Assembly (NCBI GenBank): GCA_012719815.1
Contig: JAAXZP010000221.1
Coordinates: 1 to 8,252 of the forward strand
Direction of reading: 5' to 3'
Source: Christensenellaceae bacterium
GTDB taxonomy: Bacteria; Bacillota; Clostridia; Christensenellales; SZUA-584
Length of the DNA: 8,252 nucleotides
In this document: positions 1 to 5,136 of the stretch, piece by piece
How positions within the stretch are numbered: position 1 is the first letter of the stretch
Layout of the letters: each line of letters opens with the position of its first letter
Program-made: the position numbers and the translations under genes
Notes under the pieces: model-generated
What the model saw: the letters and a program-made list of their open reading frames with translations, nothing else
The model's database searches: none
Told to the model about the DNA's origin: nothing

Positions 1-361
1 CCTGGAATGTGACGCTGTTGTCGAACGTCAGCGAAACGTTGGTCTCTTCCCCGTCGTCCGAGGTTGCTTTTTTGGCGATGAATGTGATTTTGATATGATT
101 GCGCTGGTAGAGCCTTCTGCCGGATATGAATCGGTTGAGATGGGGACGTTCCTTCAGGAGTTTGACAATGGCTGCGATGAAAAGCGGGAAGAACTTGAGT
201 TCTTGGCCCTCGGCTTTTTTCTTCTCAATGTAGGCGAGAAGGTTTTCCACGTCGAGGGCCGTACTGTAATAGACCAATGATTCCGTCCTGGTGCGCATGA
301 CATAAGGGAAGATGGCATTTAGCGCATGCATCTTCACAATGCGCCCTTCTCTTTTGCCCAT
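1..361 (-). CDS. Stand-alone E2/CAT-like acyltransferase, partial
   Basis: The reverse strand is open from an ATG at 359-361 to the window edge, giving 120 residues of N-terminal sequence; the C-terminus lies outside. The protein begins MGKREGRIVK and contains LKFFPLFIAAIVKLLKERP (about 55-73) followed by HLNRFISGRRLYQRN (74-88). This resembles the catalytic domain of 2-oxoacid dehydrogenase E2 subunits and chloramphenicol acetyltransferase, in the short stand-alone form with no lipoyl domain that occurs in Clostridia. The catalytic HxxxDG motif would lie beyond the edge, so activity cannot be judged and the acyl acceptor is unknown. A GAGAGG ribosome binding site at 369-374, 7 nt upstream, supports this start, as does the promoter at 401-429. 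It is divergent from the polyamine operon and may be functionally unrelated. Confidence 0.72.
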   Translation of the reverse strand, partial: MGKREGRIVKMHALNAIFPYVMRTRTESLVYYSTALDVENLLAYIEKKKAEGQELKFFPLFIAAIVKLLKERPHLNRFISGRRLYQRNHIKITFIAKKATSDDGEETNVSLTFDNSVTFQ

Positions 362-392
362 AATGATACCTCTCAAAATAAAAAGGATGATG

Positions 393-410
393 ACGATAAC
401 ACTATATCGT
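393..410. promoter_or_regulatory. Inverted repeat over the minus promoter -10, possible operator
   Basis: ACGATA (393-398) and TATCGT (405-410) form a perfect 6-bp inverted repeat with a 6-bp centre. It covers the -10 box and predicted start of the minus-strand promoter, where a repressor could act. A 6-bp repeat in AT-rich DNA can arise by chance. Confidence 0.25.
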
Positions 411-429
411 GAATTATGAGAGTATGCAA
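401..429 (-). promoter_or_regulatory. Sigma-A-type promoter for the minus-strand acyltransferase
   Basis: Read on the minus strand, a TTGCAT -35 box (424-429) is followed by a 17-bp spacer and a TATAGT -10 box (401-406). Transcription would begin near 394, giving a leader of about 33 nt before the ATG at 361. Box match and spacing are good and the location is right. There is no experimental support. Confidence 0.6.
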
Positions 430-490
430 CAAGATAAAGGCAAGCATTTTTTCACATAAGATATCTGTTTTTTTCAAAAATTATCTTGTT
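428..490. promoter_or_regulatory. 10-bp inverted repeat spanning the divergent promoters
   Basis: AACAAGATAA (428-437) and TTATCTTGTT (481-490) are perfect reverse complements. The left arm touches the -35 of the minus promoter (424-429) and the right arm overlaps the -35 of the plus promoter (486-491). A third copy of the AAGATA core lies between them, within the palindrome AGATATCT (459-466). The arrangement suits a regulator controlling both directions, but none is encoded in the window. The sequence is seen directly; operator function is inference. Confidence 0.4.
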
Positions 491-514
491 TTTTTTGCCC
501 CTATTGTTTATAAT
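486..514 (+). promoter_or_regulatory. Sigma-A-type promoter for the leader RNA and spe operon
   Basis: A TTGTTT -35 box (486-491), a 17-bp spacer and a consensus TATAAT -10 box (509-514) predict a start at about 520-521. This is the best plus-strand promoter upstream of speD. It would produce an untranslated leader of about 455 nt before the speD ATG, or an independent RNA of about 390 nt ending at the terminator at 883-911. Confidence 0.7.
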
Positions 515-570
515 GCAATAGCACTAAGGCATTGAGCCTTTTGGCGAAGGAAGCTTCGCCGGCAAGAATT

Positions 571-634
571 TTTTGACCATCCTGAAGGCGAATTAGCCCC
601 AAGGATTAAGGCCATACGGACAGCCGGGTCAAAA
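571..634 (+). other. Predicted three-way junction in the leader RNA
   Basis: TTTTGACC (571-578) pairs perfectly with GGTCAAAA (627-634). Arm one is ATCC/GGAT (579-582 with 603-606), capped by GGC/GCC (587-589 with 596-598). Arm two is GGC/GCC (610-612 with 623-625) with a 10-nt loop. A TAA linker joins the arms. The compact junction resembles the architecture of ligand-binding RNA domains; that function is inference. Confidence 0.4.
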
Positions 635-658
635 GCCGAAGCTGGCAACTTTGTTGCC

Positions 659-768
659 TTATTGGTTGAGCATGATGCTCATATAACGACCCCGCGCGCT
701 TGTGCGCTGGGGTTCTGTACATAAGTTGGGTCGCGCGGCGCGCGTCACGCTTGTGAATCAATCAATAA
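659..768 (+). other. Predicted 11-bp long-range helix and GC-rich subdomain
   Basis: TTATTGGTTGA (659-669) pairs with TCAATCAATAA (758-768) over 11 bp with one G-U wobble. The enclosed 88 nt contain the hairpin CCCC-gc-GCGC-ttgt-GCGC-t-GGGG (690-712) and a competing pairing of CGACCC (687-692) with GGGTCG (728-733). The next stem (769-772 with 800-803) abuts directly, so coaxial stacking is possible. Confidence 0.4.
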
Positions 769-805
769 GAGTAGGTAAAGTTGATCCTTGCCATATAGGA
801 CTCTG

Positions 806-907
806 CCTTAAGCGACAGTGGGCCTGAAACGGCATTGGCCGGCTAAAGTCCACGAAGATCTTATATGATTGAACCCCACGTGAACGCGCCCTGCTTAAGG
901 AGGCGTT
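806..907 (+). promoter_or_regulatory. Candidate terminator/antiterminator switch
   Basis: CCTTAAGC (806-813) is perfectly complementary to GCTTAAGG (893-900), and GTGGG (818-822) to CCCAC (875-879), giving a closed domain. GCTTA of the 3' strand is also the loop of the terminator hairpin, and AGG (898-900) is part of its 3' arm, so the two folds exclude one another. Forming the long helix should block termination and let transcription reach speD. This is the layout of a transcription attenuator or riboswitch expression platform. The signal is unknown and the direction of control is inferred from base pairing only. Confidence 0.45.
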
Positions 908-911
908 TTTT
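883..911 (+). terminator. Intrinsic terminator upstream of speD
   Basis: The 5' arm AACGC-g-CCCT (883-892), the loop GCTTA (893-897) and the 3' arm AGG-a-GGCGTT (898-907) form a stem of about 9 bp with two single-base bulges. A T-run occupies 906-911. It lies about 65 bp before the speD start, in the same direction, so it either ends an independent RNA or attenuates the operon. Confidence 0.55.
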
Positions 912-914
912 AAT

Positions 915-942
915 TCCCGAAAAGCGCATGCTTTTTTGGGGG
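915..942 (+). promoter_or_regulatory. Hairpin between terminator and speD ribosome binding site
   Basis: AAAAGC (920-925) and GCTTTT (930-935) form a perfect stem around the loop GCAT. TCCC (915-918) can extend it by pairing with GGGG (938-941) across a small internal loop. It ends 16 nt before the AAGGAAGG ribosome binding site (959-966). It could insulate that site or stabilise the mRNA; no T-run follows, so it is not a clear terminator. Confidence 0.35.
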
Positions 943-975
943 ATGGCGAATATTAATTAAGGAAGGGCTGCGAAA

Positions 976-1743
976 ATGGACAAGAAACTGAAACTATATG
1001 GGTTCAACAATCTGACGAAATCGTTGAGCTTTAATATATATGATGTGTGCTACGCCAAGACTCCGCGTGAACAGAAAGATTACATCGCTTACATCGACGA
1101 GCAGTACAACTCTGACCGTCTGACCTGCATACTGGAGCGCGTTGCCGAGATGGTGGGCGCGCAGGTGCTCAACATCGCGAAGCAGGATTATGAGCCGCAG
1201 GGCGCCAGCGTCACGCTGCTGATTGCGGAGGAGCCGGTGAACAGCCTTCGCCAGCGGGGCGACGAGGTGGTGGCGCACCTGGACAAGAGCCATGTGACGG
1301 TGCACACGTATCCCGAGTATCATCCGGAGACGTCTATTGCGACGTTCCGCGTGGATATCGACGTGTCCACGTGCGGCGTGATTTCGCCGCTCAACACGCT
1401 GGATTTCCTGATCGGCAGCTTCGATTCGGACATCATCACGATGGACTACCGCGTGCGCGGGTTTACGCGCGACGTGGGCGGCAGGAAACTGTTTATCGAC
1501 CACGAAATCACGTCGATACAGGATTACATCGCCAAGCCCACGCTGGAGCGCTATGACGCGGTGGACATCAACGTGTATCACGCCAACCTGTTCCACACGC
1601 GCATGATGCTTAAAGAACTGGATCTGCAGAACTATCTGTTTAATACCGACGTGCATGAGCTGCCGCCGCGTGAGCGGCTGGAGATTGCCTCCAGCCTGCG
1701 CCGCGAGATGATCGACATCTTCAGCGGCAAGAACGTGTACTGA
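976..1743 (+). CDS. speD: S-adenosylmethionine decarboxylase proenzyme (E. coli type)
   Basis: This cytosolic pyruvoyl enzyme decarboxylates S-adenosylmethionine to supply the aminopropyl donor for spermidine synthase. The 255-residue protein resembles E. coli SpeD (about 264) along its whole length, including KLKLYGFNNLTKSLSF near the N-terminus and DYEPQGASVT (71-80). The self-cleavage site HLDKSH places processing between K104 and S105, with S105 becoming the pyruvoyl group. STCGVISPL follows, with C133 at the same distance from the cleavage serine as the E. coli active-site cysteine. YRVRGFTRD is also conserved. The start is supported by AAGGAAGG at 959-966, 9 nt upstream. It is the first gene of the operon, lies downstream of the structured leader, and ends 1 nt before speA. 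Some SpeD homologues have become arginine or ornithine decarboxylases, but the close E. coli match and adjacent speE favour the classical activity. Confidence 0.95.
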   Translation: MDKKLKLYGFNNLTKSLSFNIYDVCYAKTPREQKDYIAYIDEQYNSDRLTCILERVAEMVGAQVLNIAKQDYEPQGASVTLLIAEEPVNSLRQRGDEVVAHLDKSHVTVHTYPEYHPETSIATFRVDIDVSTCGVISPLNTLDFLIGSFDSDIITMDYRVRGFTRDVGGRKLFIDHEITSIQDYIAKPTLERYDAVDINVYHANLFHTRMMLKELDLQNYLFNTDVHELPPRERLEIASSLRREMIDIFSGKNVY

Positions 1744-1744
1744 C

Positions 1745-3211
1745 ATGGAGATACTGGACCAGACCAAAGCGCCTCTTCTGGAGGCGCTGCGTGCACTTCG
1801 CGCCAGCCGCGTGGTGCCGTTTGACGTGCCGGGCCACAAGCAGGGCCGGGGCAACCCGGAGCTGACCGCGTTTCTCGGCCGGCAGTGCATGGAAGCGGAC
1901 GTGAATTCCCAAAAGCCGCTGGATAACCTGTGCCATCCGGTGTCGGTGATCCGCGAGGCTGAAATGCTGGCGGCGCAGGCGTTCGGCGCGGCGCACGCTT
2001 TTTTCATGGTGGGCGGCACCACGTCCGCCGTGCAGAGCATGATACTGTCCGTCGTGAGGCGGGGCGACGAGATCATACTGCCGCGCAACGTGCACCGCAG
2101 CGTGATTGGCGCGCTGATTTTGTGCGGCGCCGTGCCGGTTTACGTCAACCCGCAGACGGACAAGCGCTTAGGGATATCGCTGGGCATGTCGGTGGCGGAC
2201 GTGAAGGATGCGATTGAGGCGCACCCGAACGCCAAGGCGGTGCTGGTCAACAACCCGACTTATTACGGCGTCTGCTCCAACATCAGGGAAATCGTGAGGC
2301 TCGCGCACGAGAAGGGCATGAAGGTGCTCGCGGACGAGGCGCACGGCGCGCATTTCTATTTCGGCGAGGGCCTGCCGGTGAGCGCGATGGCGGCGGGCGC
2401 GGACATGGCGGCCATCAGCATGCATAAATCCGGCGGGTCGCTGACGCAGAGCTCGCTGATGGTGATCGGGCCCGGTGTGAGCGAGGGCTATGTGCGCAAG
2501 GTGATCAACCTGACGCAGACCACCAGCGCCTCGTACCTTCTGATGGTGAGCCTTGACATATCGCGCAAGAACCTGGCGACGCGCGGGCGGGAGATATTCG
2601 CGAAAGTGCAGGAGCTGGCGCAATACGCGCGGGACGAGATCAACGACATCGGCGACTACTACGCCTATTCGCGGGAGCTAAACAACGGCGACACCATATA
2701 CGATTTTGACCCCACCAAGCTATCCATCCACACGCTGGACATCGGCCTTGCGGGCGTCGAAGTGTACGACATACTGCGCGACGAGTACGACATACAGGTG
2801 GAGTTCGGCGACGTGGCCAACATACTGGCGTATATCTCGGTGGGCGACCGCGAGCGCGACATCGAGCGGCTGGTGTCCGCGCTGGCCGAGATTCGCCGGC
2901 TGTATAAGCGCAGCAGGGCGGGCATGATGGCGATGGAGTATATTAACCCCGAAGTGGTGGTTTCGCCGCAGGAGGCGTTTTACGCCGAGACGGAGGCGCT
3001 GCCCATCGAGCGCAGCGCGGGGCATATCTGCGCGGAGAGCGTGATGTGTTACCCGCCGGGCATACCGATACTTGCGCCGGGCGAGCGCATCACGCCGGAT
3101 ATTATCCGCTATATCCGCTACATGAAGGAGAAGGGCGGGTCGCTGACCGGCCTGGAGGATATCAATATTGAGTACATCAAGGTATTGAAAGGAGGCTCTC
3201 CGTGCAGCTGA
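1745..3211 (+). CDS. speA: Arginine decarboxylase, Bacillus SpeA type (Orn/Lys/Arg decarboxylase class I)
   Basis: This PLP-dependent fold-I decarboxylase most likely converts arginine to agmatine, the substrate of SpeB two genes downstream. At 488 residues it matches the short Bacillus SpeA/Cad type, without the N-terminal wing domain of E. coli biodegradative enzymes. Visible features are FDVPGHKQGRGNPEL (26-40), the PLP-phosphate region MVGGTTSAVQSMI (88-100), LADEAHGAHF (195-204) with D197 and H200, and the Schiff-base lysine K228 in SMHKSGGSLTQSS. The C-terminal domain carries CYPPGIPILAPGE. The start is 1 nt after the speD stop with no strong ribosome binding site, suggesting translational coupling. 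Lysine or ornithine specificity cannot be excluded from sequence alone; the neighbouring agmatinase argues for arginine. Confidence 0.9.
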   Translation: MEILDQTKAPLLEALRALRASRVVPFDVPGHKQGRGNPELTAFLGRQCMEADVNSQKPLDNLCHPVSVIREAEMLAAQAFGAAHAFFMVGGTTSAVQSMILSVVRRGDEIILPRNVHRSVIGALILCGAVPVYVNPQTDKRLGISLGMSVADVKDAIEAHPNAKAVLVNNPTYYGVCSNIREIVRLAHEKGMKVLADEAHGAHFYFGEGLPVSAMAAGADMAAISMHKSGGSLTQSSLMVIGPGVSEGYVRKVINLTQTTSASYLLMVSLDISRKNLATRGREIFAKVQELAQYARDEINDIGDYYAYSRELNNGDTIYDFDPTKLSIHTLDIGLAGVEVYDILRDEYDIQVEFGDVANILAYISVGDRERDIERLVSALAEIRRLYKRSRAGMMAMEYINPEVVVSPQEAFYAETEALPIERSAGHICAESVMCYPPGIPILAPGERITPDIIRYIRYMKEKGGSLTGLEDINIEYIKVLKGGSPCS

Positions 3212-4053
3212 CGTTCACGGAAAAGCATACGCCTCACGTGGGGCTGTGCATCGATGTTAACAAGCACCTGTATACCGCGCAGAGCGCCTTCCAGCGCATC
3301 GACGTGCTGGAATCGCCCGAGTTCGGCCGCATCCTCGTGCTGGACGGCATTCTGATGCTGACCGAGAAGGACGAGTTTATCTACCACGAGATGATTGTGC
3401 ATGTGCCGATGGCAGTGCATCCCGCGGCGAAGCGCGTGCTGGTTATCGGCGGCGGCGACGGCGGCGCGGTGCGCGAGCTGTGCAAGTACGATGCGGTGGA
3501 GCGCATCGACCTGGTGGAGATAGACGCCCAGGTGGTGGAGGTGTGCCGGGAGTATCTGCCCGCCGTATCGCAGAGTTTTTCCGACCCGCGCGTGAACGTG
3601 CGCTACGAGGACGGGCTGAAATACGTGCGGCGGTGCAGCGACCTGTATGACATCATCGTTGTGGATTCCACCGACCCGTTCGGGCCGGGCGAAGGCCTTT
3701 TCACCAAGGAGTTTTACGGCAACTGCTTCAAGGCGCTGAAAGAGGACGGCATACTGGTCAACCAGCACGAAAACCCGTTTTACCCGGACGATGCGGCGGC
3801 GGTACGCCGCATCCACAAGCAGATCGTGCTCTCGTTCCCGCTGTCGCGGCTGTATCAGGCGCATATTCCCACGTATCCGTCCGGGCACTGGCTGTTCGGG
3901 TTTTCGTCTAAGAAGTATCATCCGGTACAGCACCTGGACGCGGACAGGTGGAACGCTCTGAATATAAAAACGCGGTATTATAACACCAATCTGCACAAAG
4001 CGGCGTTTGCTTTGCCCACCTATGTGGAAGACTTAATCAAGGGTGTGGAATGA
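3202..4053 (+). CDS. speE: Spermidine synthase (polyamine aminopropyltransferase)
   Basis: It transfers the aminopropyl group from decarboxylated S-adenosylmethionine to putrescine, giving spermidine and methylthioadenosine. The 283-residue protein has the N-terminal beta-rich region FTEKHTPHVGL, the signature LVLDGILMLTEKDEFIYHEM (45-64), the nucleotide loop VIGGGDGGAVREL (81-93), VEID with E107 for donor binding, and the catalytic segment VVDSTDPFGPGEGLF (153-167) with D155 and D158. Translation starts at GTG 3202, inside the last codons of speA; AAAGGAGG at 3188-3195 lies 6 nt upstream and is itself coding sequence of speA. The stop overlaps the speB start as ATGA. Some relatives use agmatine, cadaverine or spermidine as acceptor; putrescine is the default inference. 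Confidence 0.93.
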   Translation: MQLTFTEKHTPHVGLCIDVNKHLYTAQSAFQRIDVLESPEFGRILVLDGILMLTEKDEFIYHEMIVHVPMAVHPAAKRVLVIGGGDGGAVRELCKYDAVERIDLVEIDAQVVEVCREYLPAVSQSFSDPRVNVRYEDGLKYVRRCSDLYDIIVVDSTDPFGPGEGLFTKEFYGNCFKALKEDGILVNQHENPFYPDDAAAVRRIHKQIVLSFPLSRLYQAHIPTYPSGHWLFGFSSKKYHPVQHLDADRWNALNIKTRYYNTNLHKAAFALPTYVEDLIKGVE

Positions 4054-4886
4054 TGCAGACTTTTCTCGGGTGCGACAAGAGCTATGAAGACGCCGATACG
4101 GTGATATTCGGGGCGCCGTTTGATTCCACGACGAGCTACCGGCCCGGCGCGCGGTTCGGCAGCCGCACGATGCGCGCGGAATCGTACGCGCTGGAGACGT
4201 ACAGCCCGTACCTTGACCGCGATATCGCGGACAAGGCGGTGTGCGACCTCGGAGAGCTGGAGCTGTGTTTCGGGGACGCGCAGGCGGCGCTGGACGCCAT
4301 CGAGGAGCAGGCCGCGCGGATTATCGCCGACGGCAAGCGGCCTGTAATGATCGGCGGGGAGCATCTGGTGTCGCTGGGGGCGATACGGGCGGCGGCGAAG
4401 GCGTATCCCGACCTGCACGTGGTGCATTTTGACGCGCACGCCGACCTGCGGGACGATTACCTCGGCGCGCCGATGTCGCACGCGGCGGTGATCCGGCGGG
4501 TGTGGGACATACTGGGCGACGGGCGCATTTACCAGTTCGGCATCCGTTCGGGCGACAGGCCGGAGTTTCTCTGGGCGGCGGAAGGCCACGTGAAGATGAG
4601 CAAGTTCGGCTTCGGCGGGCTTAAGGAGACGGTGATGCGCCTGATGGACAAGCCGGTGTATTTCACGCTGGACCTGGATGTGCTGGACCCGTCGGTGTTT
4701 CCCGGCACGGGGACGCCGGAGCCGGGCGGCGTGACGTTTAAGGAGCTGCTGGAAGCGGTGTTTGAAGTGTGCCGGCTTAATATCGTCGGGTGCGATCTGG
4801 TGGAGCTGTCGCCGGTGTACGACCCGTCCGGCGCGTCCGTCGCGGTGGCGCTCAAGCTGCTGCGCGAAATGCTGCTGGCGATGTAA
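4050..4886 (+). CDS. speB: Agmatinase (ureohydrolase family)
   Basis: This binuclear-manganese hydrolase cleaves agmatine to putrescine and urea, completing the arginine-to-putrescine route begun by SpeA. The 278-residue protein shows all metal-binding motifs of the arginase/agmatinase family: GGEHLVSLG with H105, HFDAHADLRDDY with D128, H130 and D132, and FTLDLDVLDPSVFPGTGTPE with D208 and D210. The substrate loop reads MSHAAVIRR (142-150). The start ATG at 4050 overlaps the speE stop; an ATG at 4053 is an equally possible start and removes one residue. AAGGG at 4039-4043 is a modest ribosome binding site. In some bacteria a SpeB homologue acts on N1-aminopropylagmatine, and the speA-speE-speB order leaves that open. 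It is the last gene of the first block. Confidence 0.92.
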   Translation: MMQTFLGCDKSYEDADTVIFGAPFDSTTSYRPGARFGSRTMRAESYALETYSPYLDRDIADKAVCDLGELELCFGDAQAALDAIEEQAARIIADGKRPVMIGGEHLVSLGAIRAAAKAYPDLHVVHFDAHADLRDDYLGAPMSHAAVIRRVWDILGDGRIYQFGIRSGDRPEFLWAAEGHVKMSKFGFGGLKETVMRLMDKPVYFTLDLDVLDPSVFPGTGTPEPGGVTFKELLEAVFEVCRLNIVGCDLVELSPVYDPSGASVAVALKLLREMLLAM

Positions 4887-4887
4887 G

Positions 4888-4905
4888 AAAGCCCGCAGGG
4901 GCTTT
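4888..4905 (+). terminator. Weak terminator-like hairpin after speB
   Basis: AAAGCCC (4888-4894) and GGGCTTT (4899-4905) form a 7-bp stem with a 4-nt loop, beginning 2 nt after the speB stop. Only TTT ends the stem and GC-rich sequence follows, so it is at best a weak terminator and may be simply part of the palindrome cluster. Confidence 0.25.
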
Positions 4906-4992
4906 GCTCCCGCACCCCTAGTTCTTTTCTGAGAAAAAGGACCAAAAGCTAACCGGAAATGCTCCGCATTTCCTCCGGAAAAAAATTTGGGA

Positions 4993-5020
4993 TGGACAAC
5001 CTGACGTGAGGTGATAGATT
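4993..5020 (+). promoter_or_regulatory. Weak possible promoter in the palindromic spacer
   Basis: TGGACA (4993-4998) and TAGATT (5015-5020) are separated by 16 bp and loosely match sigma-A boxes. This could give the second block its own transcript, but the -10 match is poor and readthrough from speB is as plausible. Confidence 0.2.
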
Positions 5021-5118
5021 ATGGAAAATGCCGTATGGCATTTTCCTGACGGGATTCCAAAGGGGCGTTGCCCCTTTGGCGGTGGTTTGGAGGTAGCGCC
5101 TCCAAGGTCTTTATGATT

Positions 5119-5126
5119 AAAGGAGG
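5119..5126 (+). promoter_or_regulatory. Ribosome binding site deciding the dehydrogenase start
   Basis: AAAGGAGG ends 10 nt before the ATG at 5137. In-frame upstream starts at 5068 and 5113 would put this site inside the coding sequence and add residues unlike the family's N-terminus, so 5137 is preferred. Confidence 0.8.
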
Positions 5127-5136
5127 ATATGCAACC

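Larger units (their letters stand above)
521..911 (+). ncRNA. Long structured leader RNA upstream of speD, unknown class
   Basis: No credible reading frame fills this stretch, but it is dense in self-complementary segments laid end to end. From 5' to 3' these are: hairpin AAGGC/GCCTT (526-540); hairpin GGCGAAG/CTTCGCC with a 4-nt loop (543-560); a three-way junction closed by TTTTGACC (571-578) and GGTCAAAA (627-634); hairpin GGCAAC/GTTGCC (644-658); an 11-bp long-range helix (659-669 with 758-768); a bipartite stem (769-803); and the helix CCTTAAGC/GCTTAAGG (806-813 with 893-900). A promoter precedes it and an oligo-T terminator ends it. By eye it lacks the conserved cores of SAM-I, T-box, TPP, cobalamin, lysine or M-box riboswitches, tmRNA, RNase P and 6S RNA. 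It could be a cis-acting leader sensing a polyamine-related signal or a stand-alone ncRNA. Pairings are hand-derived and energies were not calculated. Confidence 0.6.
4887..5118. repeat. Intergenic cluster of perfect palindromes
   Basis: This 250-bp gap has no credible gene. It holds successive inverted repeats: AAAGCCC/GGGCTTT (4888-4905), GGAAATGC/GCATTTCC with a 3-nt loop (4955-4973), GGAAAATGCC/GGCATTTTCC with a 4-nt loop (5023-5046), CCAAAGGGGC/GCCCCTTTGG with a 3-nt loop (5057-5079) and TTGGAGG/CCTCCAA with a 5-nt loop (5087-5105). Perfect palindromes of this kind between genes of an operon resemble extragenic palindromic repeats dispersed in many bacterial genomes. Only this one copy is visible, so dispersal is inference. 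As RNA they could stabilise the upstream mRNA or reduce readthrough into the second block. Confidence 0.6.

Noticed and set aside
95..280. Small plus-strand open frame near the left edge
   Set aside because: It is the reverse-strand shadow of the E2-like acyltransferase, which has a better start, ribosome binding site and family resemblance.
521..911. tmRNA, RNase P RNA or a SAM-I/T-box leader as identity of the structured RNA
   Set aside because: The hallmark sequences are missing: no tRNA-like 3' end or tag frame, no GAGGAAAGTC core, no SAM-I core and no T-box GGGTGG sequence. A formal covariance scan was not possible.
994..2088. Long minus-strand open frame opposite speD and speA
   Set aside because: It is antisense to two strongly recognised genes, has Arg/His/Val-rich composition typical of shadow frames in GC-rich DNA, and no family resemblance.
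3118..3996. Minus-strand open frame opposite speE
   Set aside because: It lies antisense to a clearly conserved spermidine synthase and has no recognisable motif.
4887..5118. CRISPR array or insertion sequence remnant in the palindromic spacer
   Set aside because: The hairpins differ from each other, there are no regularly spaced direct repeats, and no transposase fragment or terminal inverted repeats with target duplication are visible.
5068..5136. N-terminal extension of the dehydrogenase from ATG 5068 or 5113
   Set aside because: The extension is encoded by palindromic spacer DNA, contains the ribosome binding site, and precedes the normal family N-terminus at 5137.
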